Position numbers and translations under genes: made by a program
In this document: positions 1-6,938 of the stretch, piece by piece
Layout of the letters: each line of letters begins with the position of its first letter
Position numbering within the stretch: position 1 is the stretch's first letter
Assembly (NCBI GenBank): GCA_041745395.1
Contig: JBGTIZ010000032.1
Location: forward strand, 1 to 19,813
Direction of reading: 5' to 3'
Length of the DNA: 19,813 bases
Origin: Hadersleviella sp041745395
Lineage (GTDB): Bacteria; Chloroflexota; Anaerolineae; Promineifilales; Promineifilaceae
Notes under the pieces: generated by a model
The model's input: only the letters and a program-made list of their open reading frames with translations
The model's database searches: none
Told to the model about the DNA's origin: nothing

Positions 1-1
1 A

Positions 2-127
2 AATGCAATCGGCGGTTTGAAGCGTTACAACATACTTGTTCATCGGTTTCGCAATCACAGGAAATCTTTTGAAGATGAGGTCATTGGTATTGCGGCTGGC
101 CTCTGGAATTTCAACCTTAATTATTAA
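2..127 (+). pseudogene. 3' end of a DDE-type transposase (partial)
   Basis: This reading frame enters from the left edge and ends at the TAA at 125-127, giving 41 residues. The segment reads NAIGGLKRYNILVHRFRN, then an acidic stretch, and ends in GLWNFNLNY. The pattern 'E/N-A-I-G-G-x-K-R-Y ... R-F-R-N ... D-x-V-x-x-I-A-x-G-L-x-N-F' is the usual C-terminal end of IS5-like DDE_Tnp_4 transposases, containing the last part of the catalytic domain. The rest of the gene is outside the window, so I cannot tell whether it is intact. No clear terminal inverted repeat was found between 128 and 389. Confidence 0.6.
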
Positions 128-389
128 GGAACAACTCTAATATTGTTGCCGCTGGAGGGAAAGCACCCCCGGCATAGAGCCGAGAATGAGATGGGTAGCG
201 TGGGGTGTACTTTGGGGAGGGAAACTGGTGAGAATCATATGCCAGACGGCAAAATAGGATTGATTTATCTGTAAAAAACCAGCCATGCCTTCAAGAGATA
301 CAAGCTCGATAGTTACGCATATGCGCTAAAATCGTTATACTAACGTCAGGCAATCAAATCTGAGTGTGCATGAGGCAGGCAAACTAACC
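128..389. other. Intergenic stretch between transposase end and TumE-type pair
   Basis: No convincing gene is present. The left part, purine-rich around 150-235, may include the right end of the insertion sequence, but I could not identify its inverted repeat. The right part holds the candidate promoter and palindrome described separately. Confidence 0.4.
316..341 (+). promoter_or_regulatory. Candidate promoter/operator of the TumE-type pair
   Basis: A perfect 10-bp palindrome CGCATATGCG (316-325) lies just upstream of a TATACT hexamer (336-341), a good -10 match about 50 bases before the ATG at 390. The -35 region is poor. A palindrome beside the -10 box is the arrangement expected of a self-repressed toxin-antitoxin operon, but this is inferred from position only. 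Confidence 0.3.
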
Positions 390-722
390 ATGAGCGAAAG
401 TCAGTTGTTAATAGAGAATAGTGTGGCAATACAGTTACAGAAGCTAGCGAAGTTGTATCAAAATCAGCAGGCTAGTGATGTCATGACGCGCACATTGGAC
501 AAGCTATTTAACTATGAAGCGGAGCTTGTGCGGGAACAGTTGCATCAGTTACAGCAGGATTTACGTTCGTTTGAACAACTGTATGGCTTGTCGTCTGAAA
601 TATTTTACGAACAGTTTCAAACAGGAGAAACGGATGACCGCATGGATTTCGTAGAGTGGGCATCCTTGGTACAAATGGTGCGTCATTTGCAAGTACGACT
701 GGATGTACTGGTGGAAAGTTAG
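390..722 (+). CDS. Small helical protein, putative antitoxin partner of TumE-like toxin
   Basis: 110 residues from the ATG at 390, which has a GAGGCAGG purine stretch about ten bases upstream. An in-frame GTG at 366 would add eight residues but has no ribosome site. The protein is Gln- and Leu-rich and looks largely alpha-helical (residues about 10-60 heptad-like), acidic near the middle, with no domain I can name. It ends nine bases before the next gene, which belongs to the TumE (DUF6516) toxin family. In toxin-antitoxin operons the cognate antitoxin is often the adjacent small gene, so the antitoxin role is inferred from context alone. No helix-turn-helix is obvious, unlike the Xre-type partner reported for TumA/TumE. 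Confidence 0.55.
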   Translation: MSESQLLIENSVAIQLQKLAKLYQNQQASDVMTRTLDKLFNYEAELVREQLHQLQQDLRSFEQLYGLSSEIFYEQFQTGETDDRMDFVEWASLVQMVRHLQVRLDVLVES

Positions 723-731
723 GGTGTCTCT

Positions 732-1097
732 ATGCGTGTTGATGCGTATTTGCGCTTGATTAAGGAACGGCTGATTACTGACCCAGCCGTTTTTTCTTTT
801 CAGATTATACGAGAGCGTACCACGGCCGTGGATGGATACCTGCGGGCGCGATTGGTTTTAACCGATGAGAGCTATTTGGAATTTTCAGAATACGTGCAGT
901 TGCTCGACGGTGATAGTCAGGTTGTCACCTATAACTACCACTGGGCGACGGCTGAAAATCAGCTTATCAGACGCTGGGATAACACCCCACATTTTCCTGA
1001 CTTACCCAATTTTCCGCACCACATTCATGACGGGGAAACTGTTATATCGGGTGAGCTGGTTGATATTTTTACCGTGCTGGATTTAATTACGCGCTAA
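732..1097 (+). CDS. TumE-family (DUF6516) toxin-like protein
   Basis: 121 residues. The family is recognised from its central and C-terminal motifs: a Tyr-His-Trp at residues 69-71, Leu-Ile-Arg-Arg-Trp-Asp-Asn at 78-84, and the Phe-Pro-His-His-Ile-His block at 94-99, matching the 'YHW ... RWDN ... FPHHxH' signature of DUF6516/TumE proteins. Members are small and usually sit in two-gene toxin-antitoxin operons; TumE has been described as a translation-inhibiting toxin, but I cannot show activity here. The gene follows the helical partner after nine bases and ends five bases from the convergent gshB stop. It carries one copy of the CACGGCCGTG palindrome (821-830, read as Thr-Ala-Val), so it is not a very recent arrival. 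Confidence 0.7.
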   Translation: MRVDAYLRLIKERLITDPAVFSFQIIRERTTAVDGYLRARLVLTDESYLEFSEYVQLLDGDSQVVTYNYHWATAENQLIRRWDNTPHFPDLPNFPHHIHDGETVISGELVDIFTVLDLITR

Positions 1098-1102
1098 CGC
1101 TG

Positions 1103-2065
1103 TTATACCTTGTCAGCCAACCGACGAGCGATAGCGTCCATAAGCAAGCCGGCCGTGTCTAGCCCAAATTGGGCATCTAGCTCCCGCATACCTGTGGGGC
1201 TGGTGACATTGATTTCGGTGATGTAATCCCCAATCACGTCCAGACCGACAAAGAGAAACCCTTTTTCTTGGAGGGTGGGAGCGACTTGGGCGCAGAGCCA
1301 CCGGTCGCGCTCTGTCAGAGGCACGCCTATCCCTTTGCCGCCCACCGCCATATTGGCCCGCGTTTCGCCCGGCGGGAGCATCCGCGCCAGAGCGTAGGGC
1401 ACAGGTTCCCCATCTATGAGCAAAATCCGCTTGTCGCCCGTTTCGGCGATGGCGGGTAGATATTTTTGGGCGGTGATGAACTGCTTGTTTTTCTGGGTCA
1501 TCACTTCCATGATGACGTTGAGATTGGGGTCGCCTTCTCGCAGGCGAAAAATGGAACTGCCGCCCATCATGTCGAGCGGTTTGATAATGATGTCCCCGTG
1601 CGTAGCGAGAAAGTCGTGGATATCACTCATCTGCTTGGTAACGAGGGTGGGCGGGGTGGCTTGGGGGAACCAAGCGGTGTACAGCTTTTCGTTGGCGTCG
1701 CGCAGGCTTTGGGGTTTGTTGACGACCAGCACGCCGCGCTGTTCCGCTTGTTCGAGGATGTGGGTGGCGTAGATGTACTCGAGGTCTATGGGGGGGTCGG
1801 TGCGGATGAGAATAGCGTCGAGCTGGGTGAGAGGAACCACGGCCGTGTCACCCACCCATGAGAAATAATCCTGCTTCTGGTCCACGACTTCGAGTTGCCG
1901 CACACGGCCGTGTGGCTCCCCGTTTTGCAGAGACAAATCTCCCTGCTCCATGTAAAAAAGTTCCCAACCCCGCGCTTGCGCGGCCAAAAGCATGGCAAAA
2001 CTGCTGTCTTTGTAACTCTTGATATAGCGGATGTCGTCCATGACGACGCCTAGTTTAAAGCTCAT
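1103..2065 (-). CDS. gshB: Glutathione synthetase
   Basis: 320 residues, the usual length for bacterial GshB (E. coli about 316). The cytosolic enzyme joins gamma-glutamylcysteine and glycine using ATP. Visible hallmarks: Arg-Thr-Asp-Pro-Pro-Ile-Asp at 88-94 followed by EYIYATHILE, the NKPQSLRDANEKL block at 116-128, the flexible Gly-rich loop DMMGGSSIF at 165-173, QKYLPAI at 200-206, GDKRILLIDGEPVPYALAR at 210-228, GGETR-like PGETRANMAVGGKG, and the metal-binding end FVGLDVIG..TEINVTSPTG at 272-292. The start overlaps the stop of the patatin gene (ATGA, 2062-2065), indicating translational coupling. No gshA is in the window. Similarity to the proteobacterial/cyanobacterial form is striking, so transfer is possible. 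It has two palindrome copies. Confidence 0.95.
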   Translation of the reverse strand: MSFKLGVVMDDIRYIKSYKDSSFAMLLAAQARGWELFYMEQGDLSLQNGEPHGRVRQLEVVDQKQDYFSWVGDTAVVPLTQLDAILIRTDPPIDLEYIYATHILEQAEQRGVLVVNKPQSLRDANEKLYTAWFPQATPPTLVTKQMSDIHDFLATHGDIIIKPLDMMGGSSIFRLREGDPNLNVIMEVMTQKNKQFITAQKYLPAIAETGDKRILLIDGEPVPYALARMLPPGETRANMAVGGKGIGVPLTERDRWLCAQVAPTLQEKGFLFVGLDVIGDYITEINVTSPTGMRELDAQFGLDTAGLLMDAIARRLADKV

Positions 2066-2940
2066 AGAATCGCTTCAACTTTGTCTTTGTATGTGTGGGG
2101 TGTGGTTGAGAGGGGGGGCGTTTCCACGGCCGTGGGTGAAATCCCCGCCGCAATACGCGCCTGCATCGCCGCCAGCTCTCGCCGAATCTCAGGCATTGCG
2201 GCTTCAGTAGCCTGTCGCCCTAACTCCGTTAGCTCCGGCCGTTTGCCAAAGCGGAAATAAGTCACGTTTTCCATCTCGGGGCGGATGATACATTCAGCAT
2301 GTTCCATACCGCTTCCGCTATGTTGAACCATGATTTCCACAGCCGCCAAGCCAGCGGCCAACGGCCCCAAATGGCGATGATACGCATGTTTGAAGACATC
2401 CACGGCAATTACGTAATCAGCCCCCAATTCACGCACCTCACGCGTAGGCAAATTGTTGCTGATACCGCCGTCTCCTAAAATGCGCCCCATGTAACGGTGC
2501 GGCTCGACGATGCCGGGCACACTGCAACTCGCCCGAATAGCGGGCGCAACAGGGCCGTGGTCAATGACGAAAGGCTCACCTGTTTCTAAATCTGAAGCAA
2601 CGACGGCAAACGGCCGTGCTAAATCACAAAAATGCAGGTCTCCAAACCGCTCAATAAGCCATTCTTCCAATCCCGCAAAATTAACAAACCCCTTGCGCGG
2701 AAAAACGGGGCGGATAAAGCTAAGCCAGCCCAACCCCTGCGCCATTGCCGTAATATGCTCGGCCTTCATGCCCGCCGCGACGGCGTAGCCAATGAGCGAG
2801 CCAACGCTCGTGCCCGAGACAAAATCTATGGGAATGTTTTCTTGCTCGAGCGCGGCAACAACCCCCACATGCGCAAACCCTCGAATGACACCGCCACCGA
2901 GGGTTAAACCAATTTTGGGTCTATTGATGATGTCTAACAT
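2062..2940 (-). CDS. Patatin-like phospholipase / RssA-type serine hydrolase
   Basis: 292 residues. Patatin-like enzymes are acyl hydrolases with a Ser-Asp dyad. The sequence shows the oxyanion-hole loop GGGVIRG at residues 15-21, the nucleophile elbow Gly-Thr-Ser-Val-Gly at 43-47 (Ser45), and the catalytic Asp in Asp-Gly-Gly at 157-159. A start-proximal LTLGGG is typical of RssA/YchK-like bacterial members. There is no signal peptide, so it should act in the cytoplasm or at the inner face of the membrane. The natural substrate cannot be read from sequence. The gene overlaps gshB by four bases; pairing of a lipid hydrolase with glutathione synthesis is suggestive of lipid or oxidative damage handling, but that is only inference. 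CACGGCCGTG at 2125-2134 codes Thr-Ala-Val near the C-terminus. Confidence 0.9.
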   Translation of the reverse strand: MLDIINRPKIGLTLGGGVIRGFAHVGVVAALEQENIPIDFVSGTSVGSLIGYAVAAGMKAEHITAMAQGLGWLSFIRPVFPRKGFVNFAGLEEWLIERFGDLHFCDLARPFAVVASDLETGEPFVIDHGPVAPAIRASCSVPGIVEPHRYMGRILGDGGISNNLPTREVRELGADYVIAVDVFKHAYHRHLGPLAAGLAAVEIMVQHSGSGMEHAECIIRPEMENVTYFRFGKRPELTELGRQATEAAMPEIRRELAAMQARIAAGISPTAVETPPLSTTPHTYKDKVEAIL

Positions 2941-2954
2941 GGGTACTACCTGAA

Positions 2955-3058
2955 AAGCTATAAGCTGTGAGCTATAAGCTATAAGTGACTGGCTTTCCCG
3001 AGAGCTTGTTATCGCCCCGCAAGCTTATGGCTTACGGCTAATAGCTTATTACAGCTTC
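2955..3058. repeat. Intergenic word repeat, AGCTATAAGC family (copy 1)
   Basis: The whole gap between the SCP2 gene and the patatin gene is built from variants of AGCTATAAGC and its complement (for example 2956-2968, 2970-2984, 3021-3056), giving an imperfect inverted structure around a GC-rich centre near 2990-3020. A second copy lies at 6731-6844. It is non-coding and transcribed through if the two genes form an operon. Confidence 0.7.
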
Positions 3059-3469
3059 TCAACTCGGCCAATCAGTATCAATATCGCTGGCGCAATTGAC
3101 CATTTCCAAAGCCGCTTTGGGGGCTTTCATGACCTGCATCATGTTGCCTTTGAGCTTTAATTGCCGTCCCATCAGGCCGCGAATGGGGTCTAGCTTGCCT
3201 GTGAGGACTTTTTTCCAAGTAGCTATCGGAGCCGACATGACAAAGGCGGGATCCACTTCGTCGGGGGATGAAAGTTGCCGCGCACTGCGACATTCGCCGT
3301 GATGCAAATCCATGTAAAGATAGGTGTCGACATCTATGCCACCCCCTTTAGTCGCCACAAAAGCAAAATCGCCTTCCCAGTTGGCGGCGGCTGTTTTGTA
3401 CCCTTTGCTTTCATTTAGACGTGTCATTAGTTCTTGAACCCATGCTTCGCTGGGGAATAGAATGCCCAT
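3059..3469 (-). CDS. SCP2 sterol-binding-domain protein (first paralogue)
   Basis: 136 residues, one SCP2-like domain over almost the full length. The fold binds lipids or acyl chains in a hydrophobic tunnel. Diagnostic features are the DVDTYLYMDLHHGEC strand-turn region (about 46-60), the 'PAFVMSAPIATWKKVLTGKLDP' segment (about 73-94) and the downstream GRQLKLKGNMMQVMK block (about 101-115), which corresponds to the conserved 'G-x-x-x-x-G-D/N-x-x-x-x-x-x' end of SCP2 domains. Translation starts at the ATG at 3469, preceded by AAGGAGAG nine bases upstream, one of the best ribosome sites in the window. No signal peptide. It is upstream of the patatin/gshB pair on the same strand, 118 bases away. 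It contains no copy of the CACGGCCGTG palindrome. Confidence 0.8.
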   Translation of the reverse strand: MGILFPSEAWVQELMTRLNESKGYKTAAANWEGDFAFVATKGGGIDVDTYLYMDLHHGECRSARQLSSPDEVDPAFVMSAPIATWKKVLTGKLDPIRGLMGRQLKLKGNMMQVMKAPKAALEMVNCASDIDTDWPS

Positions 3470-3523
3470 TGGTATAACTCTCCTTGAGTGATAATTGGCT
3501 ACAATAAATTGGGAGTCTTACGG

Positions 3524-3604
3524 TATCATGTGTCACGTGTCATGTATCACGTGCTTTTTTTCTCTGGACGTGGTTTGTTTAGCCAAGACGGTTGCTAATT
3601 GACC
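3524..3604 (+). repeat. Composite intergenic element, TCACGTGTCATG family (copy 1)
   Basis: Starts with three overlapping versions of the word ATCACGTGTCATGT (3526-3552) and continues into a segment reading T-rich tract, CTCTGGACGTGGTTTG, TTAGCCAAGACGGTTGC, ATTGACC. The same order of segments recurs at 16598-16690, so this is a dispersed element of roughly 80 bp and not just a simple tract. A shorter version of the first word lies at 18093-18115. Confidence 0.6.
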
Positions 3605-3620
3605 CCGTGAATTCCTAAAG

Positions 3621-3644
3621 AACCTAAAAATTTAAGCTTAGGTT
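3621..3644 (-). terminator. Candidate weak hairpin terminator after second SCP2 gene
   Basis: AACCTAA (3621-3627) and TTAGGTT (3638-3644) form a 7-bp stem with a 10-base AT-rich loop, 11 bases past the stop codon of the minus-strand gene ending at 3655. There is no strong T-run, so termination is uncertain. Confidence 0.3.
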
Positions 3645-3654
3645 AGGCAAATTT

Positions 3655-4062
3655 TCAAACTTTGCCAAACCTGTCCTGATTAATGATGGCTTGATAGCTG
3701 GTTTGGGACGCATAAAACAGGTCAGCCAGCGCCATGGCGGTGCGCAGTGAGCCTTTGAAAACAAGCTTTTTACTGCCAATGGCTTTGGTTAATTTTTCGT
3801 CACCGAGCAAAACGTGGTGCAATGTTTGAGTGGATGTCTTGATGTAGAGGTCTGCCCGCTCTTGGGGTTTGATGAAACTGGGGGTGAGCGGCGGGTGACG
3901 TCCGTCGAGGGCGATGACGCCGCTGGGGCTGGTGTGTTCAATGATGACTAGGAGCCGTTTGTCGAGTATCTCTTGCACGGCCGTGGTGTGATTGACCTGC
4001 ATGAGGTCAAAGAAATTGGTGAGATTTTGTCGGAAGTGGACGTCGGTATGGTAATAGGTCAT
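3655..4062 (-). CDS. SCP2 sterol-binding-domain protein (second paralogue)
   Basis: 135 residues from the ATG at 4062. A TTG at 4107 in the same frame would give 150 residues; neither start has a clear ribosome site. The extra stretch contains a CACGGCCGTG palindrome (4087-4096) read as Thr-Ala-Val, and as every other copy in the window is coding, the longer form deserves consideration. The SCP2-like domain is shown by RADLYIKTSTQTLHHVLLGDEKL (central strand and helix) and GSKKLVFKGSLRTAMALADLF near the end, the equivalent of the lipid-tunnel-closing region. No signal peptide. It is a distant relative of the gene at 3059 and shares its strand, suggesting ancient duplication. The ligand is unknown. 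Confidence 0.75.
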   Translation of the reverse strand: MTYYHTDVHFRQNLTNFFDLMQVNHTTAVQEILDKRLLVIIEHTSPSGVIALDGRHPPLTPSFIKPQERADLYIKTSTQTLHHVLLGDEKLTKAIGSKKLVFKGSLRTAMALADLFYASQTSYQAIINQDRFGKV

Positions 4063-4168
4063 GGCTACGGGTTTTTGGTGTGGTTTCACGGCCGTGTTTT
4101 TGGTCAAGGCTAGATTTTAGCACAACTAAAGGGAAATGTTTACCAATGATGCGCTTGATGCGCTAGTG

Positions 4169-4912
4169 CTACGACGCCACACGGCCGTGGGCTACCGCCA
4201 GCCCCTCCGCCAAATCCAGCCCCCCATCATAAATCGCCCGCCCCGTGATAACCCCCTCAACCCCCTCAGCCTGCACACAGTCCCGAATATCAGCCAGGCT
4301 CGCCACGCCACCCGAAGCAATCACCCGCAAACCCGTCGCTTGCGCCAACGCCTGCGACGCTTGCCAATTGACCCCCGTTAGGACGCCATCACGGCCGATA
4401 TCGGTGTGAATGACCGTTTGCACCCCCAGTTCGGCCATTTGCTGGCCTAGGTCATGAATGTGCAGACCAGAATCCGTCTGCCAGCCGCGCGTTTTGGCGA
4501 TGCCATCCCGCGCATCAAGCCCGACAACGATGGCCTCGGAGCCAAATTGGGCGATGGCTTGCCGCACGAGCGCGGCGTTTTCTACGGCAACCGTACCCAG
4601 AATGACCCGCGTCACGCCTAAATCAAGGGCGCGAGTGATGTCGTCTAGGGTGCGGATGCCGCCGCCAAACTGGAGTTTTGCCTCAAGCGCGGTGAGGGCT
4701 GGCAAGCTCTGCCAGTTGGCCGCGCCTGCTTCGTCGAACGCGCCGTCAAGGTTAACAACGTGGAGCCATTCTGCTCCCGCGTCGAGCCAGCGTTGCCCCG
4801 CGGCGGCGGGGTCGTCGCCAAACACAGTTTGCTGGTTGGGGTCACCATATTTGAGACGCACCACACGGCCGTGGCGCAAATCTATCGCGGGGTAAATCGT
4901 AAGAGGAAACAT
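4169..4912 (-). CDS. hisA: 1-(5-phosphoribosyl)-5-[(5-phosphoribosylamino)methylideneamino]imidazole-4-carboxamide isomerase
   Basis: 247 residues, normal for HisA, a TIM-barrel Amadori isomerase making PRFAR's precursor substrate ready for HisF/HisH. Catalytic aspartates are in place: Asp11 in IYPAIDL and Asp133 in VVGLDARDG. Phosphate-binding loops are QFGGGIRT at 81-88 and ASGGV at 199-203, and HTDIGRDG at 169-176 is conserved. It lies on the minus strand, apart from the other his genes, and so does not share their attenuator. Two palindrome copies encode His-Gly-Arg, one close to each end (Arg-His-Gly-Arg at 13-16 and His-Gly-Arg at 242-244). The start at 4912 is preceded by AAGGTCT. Confidence 0.95.
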   Translation of the reverse strand: MFPLTIYPAIDLRHGRVVRLKYGDPNQQTVFGDDPAAAGQRWLDAGAEWLHVVNLDGAFDEAGAANWQSLPALTALEAKLQFGGGIRTLDDITRALDLGVTRVILGTVAVENAALVRQAIAQFGSEAIVVGLDARDGIAKTRGWQTDSGLHIHDLGQQMAELGVQTVIHTDIGRDGVLTGVNWQASQALAQATGLRVIASGGVASLADIRDCVQAEGVEGVITGRAIYDGGLDLAEGLAVAHGRVAS

Positions 4913-4975
4913 AGACCTTGAAAGATAAGGAAGAAGGCAGAGGGAAGAAGGAAAAACGTCGCCCCTCGCACTTAC
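4913..4975. repeat. Short GGAAGAAGG-word repeat between hisA and the ParB-like/UspA gene
   Basis: The 63-base gap holds GGAAGAAGG and GGGAAGAAGG words (4929-4951), also found at 14103-14133 and 17419-17447, followed by the minus-strand word AATGAGTAAG, which begins inside the preceding gene's stop codon. Confidence 0.5.
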
Positions 4976-6697
4976 TCATTGACAAATGAGAATCGGATAC
5001 CACGAGTGGCGCATCACATCTTCGACCGTACTGCCCAAGAATAGCTCTACAAGCTGGTTCGAGCCATAGCCACCCATAATGATAAAGTCACAATTATGTT
5101 TTTCGACCGCCAGCAAAATATTGATAGCCGCCTTGCCCACGGGGGCAATATATTCCGCTTCGATATTGTGCGACTCGAGGTAAGTACGCGCTTTGTTTTG
5201 CACTTCGGGGATTTCATCCGCTTCTTTGGCACTAGTGAGCACGACCAAGCGGGTGCGCCAATGGCCGGCCACATAGGTAGCGACATAGAGAGCTTCATCC
5301 GCTTTGGGACTGCCGTCATAAGCTAACACGGCCGCGTTCAAAGGTGACGGCTCGCCCGGCACGGCCAGGACAGGGCGCGGGGCGCGAATCAAAAAGTTAC
5401 GCCAGCCTGACCGCCACCGCTCCAGCACTTGTCCTGTAGGGCGATGTTGCAAGCTCATGACCACTAGGTCGTTCCAGCGGGCGCGGTCTACCATTTCTTG
5501 AAACAGGTCGCCCGTATCAAAGGCGAGTTCACCGCTAATTTCTTTGCCGTGCAGATAGCTTTCAAAGGCGTCGAGCATGTCGGCTTGGTCAGTTTCTTCG
5601 TTAATGATGTGTAGACCCCGCACACGGCCGTGTTCCTTTTCAGCCACAATCGTGGCTTGATCTAGGGCTTGCCAACTTAGCTCATCCTCCCCCACCGACA
5701 CCAGCACATTGTGAAACAAGCGTCCCGTCTCCACCGCACCATCCGCCAGTCGCTCAATATGAAAGCGGGCTGGGGGCGGCCACATCTCCATGCCTGCCGC
5801 CAGTAAGGGGTCGCGCTGTTCGAGAATGTGCTGGGGAATCGTGTTGGCGGTAACACCCGTGCGGCGAGCCAAATCAGCTACCGCTTCTTCAGTGTCTAAC
5901 GTCCAGCCCAGCTCAATCTCTAACTCCTCCCGATGCTCCGCCAGCCAAATATAAAAGTCGGTCTCCGTCCGATTGGGGAATCGCTCCATAATGCCCCGGC
6001 GGCGCACCATATGGATAACAGGCAGATACACTTCATCATACCAATGCGCGACCGCTTCATCCCAAGCCACATCCCGGTCAAAATCTAGCCCCATAAAATA
6101 TTGGTGCGCTTCGATATGATCAAACAGGCGTTCGTATTTACCAGGAGCCGTAACCGTTAAATCTGCTTCAGGGCGCAGTTCGTCAATGTGGGTACGCTCC
6201 AAAAAATCAATGTAGTCTGCTTTAATAATGAGTTCGTCTAGCTCAGAGTCAGCGGTGACGGCCACTTTGGAGGCGACTTCGATAACCTTGGCCTGAATCG
6301 TATTTAGCCCCATTTCTCGCGCAATGGAAACGCGGTGGTTGCCGTCCAGCACAAAGTAAACTTCGCCCAGTTGATACACCTCGATGGGGGGCAAGCCACG
6401 ACTTTCACTGTTGGCGACCAGCACCCGCGCCCAGCGTTGTTCACTGGTCGAGTCTTTGGGCAAAAAGGTGCGCGTAAAATCTTTGTAGCGGCCCACACTC
6501 CCCACGATGTTGTCTAAGGGAATATCTTGCAAGCCACGGTCAATCTGGTTGCTGACCCCCAGCGTTTTGCGTACCTCTTCGTAAGAGAGCAAATCAACGG
6601 AACGACCCGTAAAACGAGCCATGATTTGCTCCAAGTCAGCCTTGCGGCGGGCACGTTGGTAATCATTGATGGCTGAGGCCAATTGTTTTGTGGGCAT
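4976..6697 (-). CDS. ParB-like N-terminal domain fused to two universal stress (UspA) domains
   Basis: 573 residues. Residues about 55-145 form a ParB/sulfiredoxin-like domain: IPLDNIVGSV, then IEVYQLGEVYFVLDGNHR with the signature Asp-Gly-Asn-His-Arg at 118-122. Residues about 190-300 are an uncharacterised helical segment rich in Trp/Tyr and acidic residues. A first UspA-like domain spans about 326-447 and lacks the nucleotide motif. The second, about 453-573, has G-x2-G-x9-G-S (Gly542, Gly545, Gly555-Ser556), the ATP-binding form of the motif. ParB-type folds bind CTP or ATP and DNA, whereas UspA domains sense stress nucleotides, so a nucleotide-responsive regulator is a reasonable guess, but no function is known. 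A GAAGGAAG ribosome site precedes the ATG. One palindrome copy reads His-Gly-Arg (5623-5632). Confidence 0.8.
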   Translation of the reverse strand: MPTKQLASAINDYQRARRKADLEQIMARFTGRSVDLLSYEEVRKTLGVSNQIDRGLQDIPLDNIVGSVGRYKDFTRTFLPKDSTSEQRWARVLVANSESRGLPPIEVYQLGEVYFVLDGNHRVSIAREMGLNTIQAKVIEVASKVAVTADSELDELIIKADYIDFLERTHIDELRPEADLTVTAPGKYERLFDHIEAHQYFMGLDFDRDVAWDEAVAHWYDEVYLPVIHMVRRRGIMERFPNRTETDFYIWLAEHREELEIELGWTLDTEEAVADLARRTGVTANTIPQHILEQRDPLLAAGMEMWPPPARFHIERLADGAVETGRLFHNVLVSVGEDELSWQALDQATIVAEKEHGRVRGLHIINEETDQADMLDAFESYLHGKEISGELAFDTGDLFQEMVDRARWNDLVVMSLQHRPTGQVLERWRSGWRNFLIRAPRPVLAVPGEPSPLNAAVLAYDGSPKADEALYVATYVAGHWRTRLVVLTSAKEADEIPEVQNKARTYLESHNIEAEYIAPVGKAAINILLAVEKHNCDFIIMGGYGSNQLVELFLGSTVEDVMRHSWYPILICQ

Positions 6698-6730
6698 AAA
6701 GTTACACTTCCTTCGCCCTGACTGCGGGGA

Positions 6731-6844
6731 GATAAGAGCTGTAAGCTATTAGTCGTAAGCCATAAGCTGTAGCCAATGCTTGATGCCAAGGAGCATTGGT
6801 ATTCTTTCAACAGCCTTATAGCTTATAGCTCAAAGCTTATGCTC
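6731..6844. repeat. Intergenic word repeat, AGCTATAAGC family (copy 2) with inner hairpin
   Basis: Same words as at 2955-3058 (AGCTGTAAGCTATTAG, CCATAAGCTGTAG, CTTATAGCTTATAGCT). The left arm (6736-6771) is roughly complementary to the right arm (6809-6842). At the tip CCAATGCT (6773-6780) pairs perfectly with AGCATTGG (6792-6799) across 11 bases. It lies upstream of the minus-strand ParB-like/UspA gene and before the his promoter. Confidence 0.7.
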
Positions 6845-6899
6845 CCTATTATAGCCGTTCAACCCTGTAAATGGATGGGTAAACAGACCCAAAAATAAG

Positions 6900-6928
6900 T
6901 TGTCAGATGGGGGGGCGTGTGCTACACT
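6900..6928 (+). promoter_or_regulatory. Promoter of the his operon
   Basis: TTGTCA (6900-6905, one mismatch to the -35 consensus) and TACACT (6923-6928, four of six with the key T, A and final T) are separated by exactly 17 bases. The start of transcription is expected near 6934-6936, only a few bases before the leader peptide ATG at 6939. A small inverted repeat TGGGT/ACCCA (6876-6880, 6887-6891) lies just upstream. Confidence 0.55.
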
Positions 6929-6938
6929 GCTCGCCGTT

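Larger units (their letters stand above)
3470..3654. other. Gap between the two SCP2 genes
   Basis: Contains the promoter/ribosome-site region of the first SCP2 gene (3470-3520, minus strand), a TCACGTG-word repeat (3524-3604) and the small hairpin described at 3621-3644. No coding potential seen. Confidence 0.4.

Noticed and set aside
1466..1861. Plus-strand open frames of 118 and 131 residues opposite gshB
   Set aside because: They are shadows of gshB, whose full set of family motifs fixes the coding strand.
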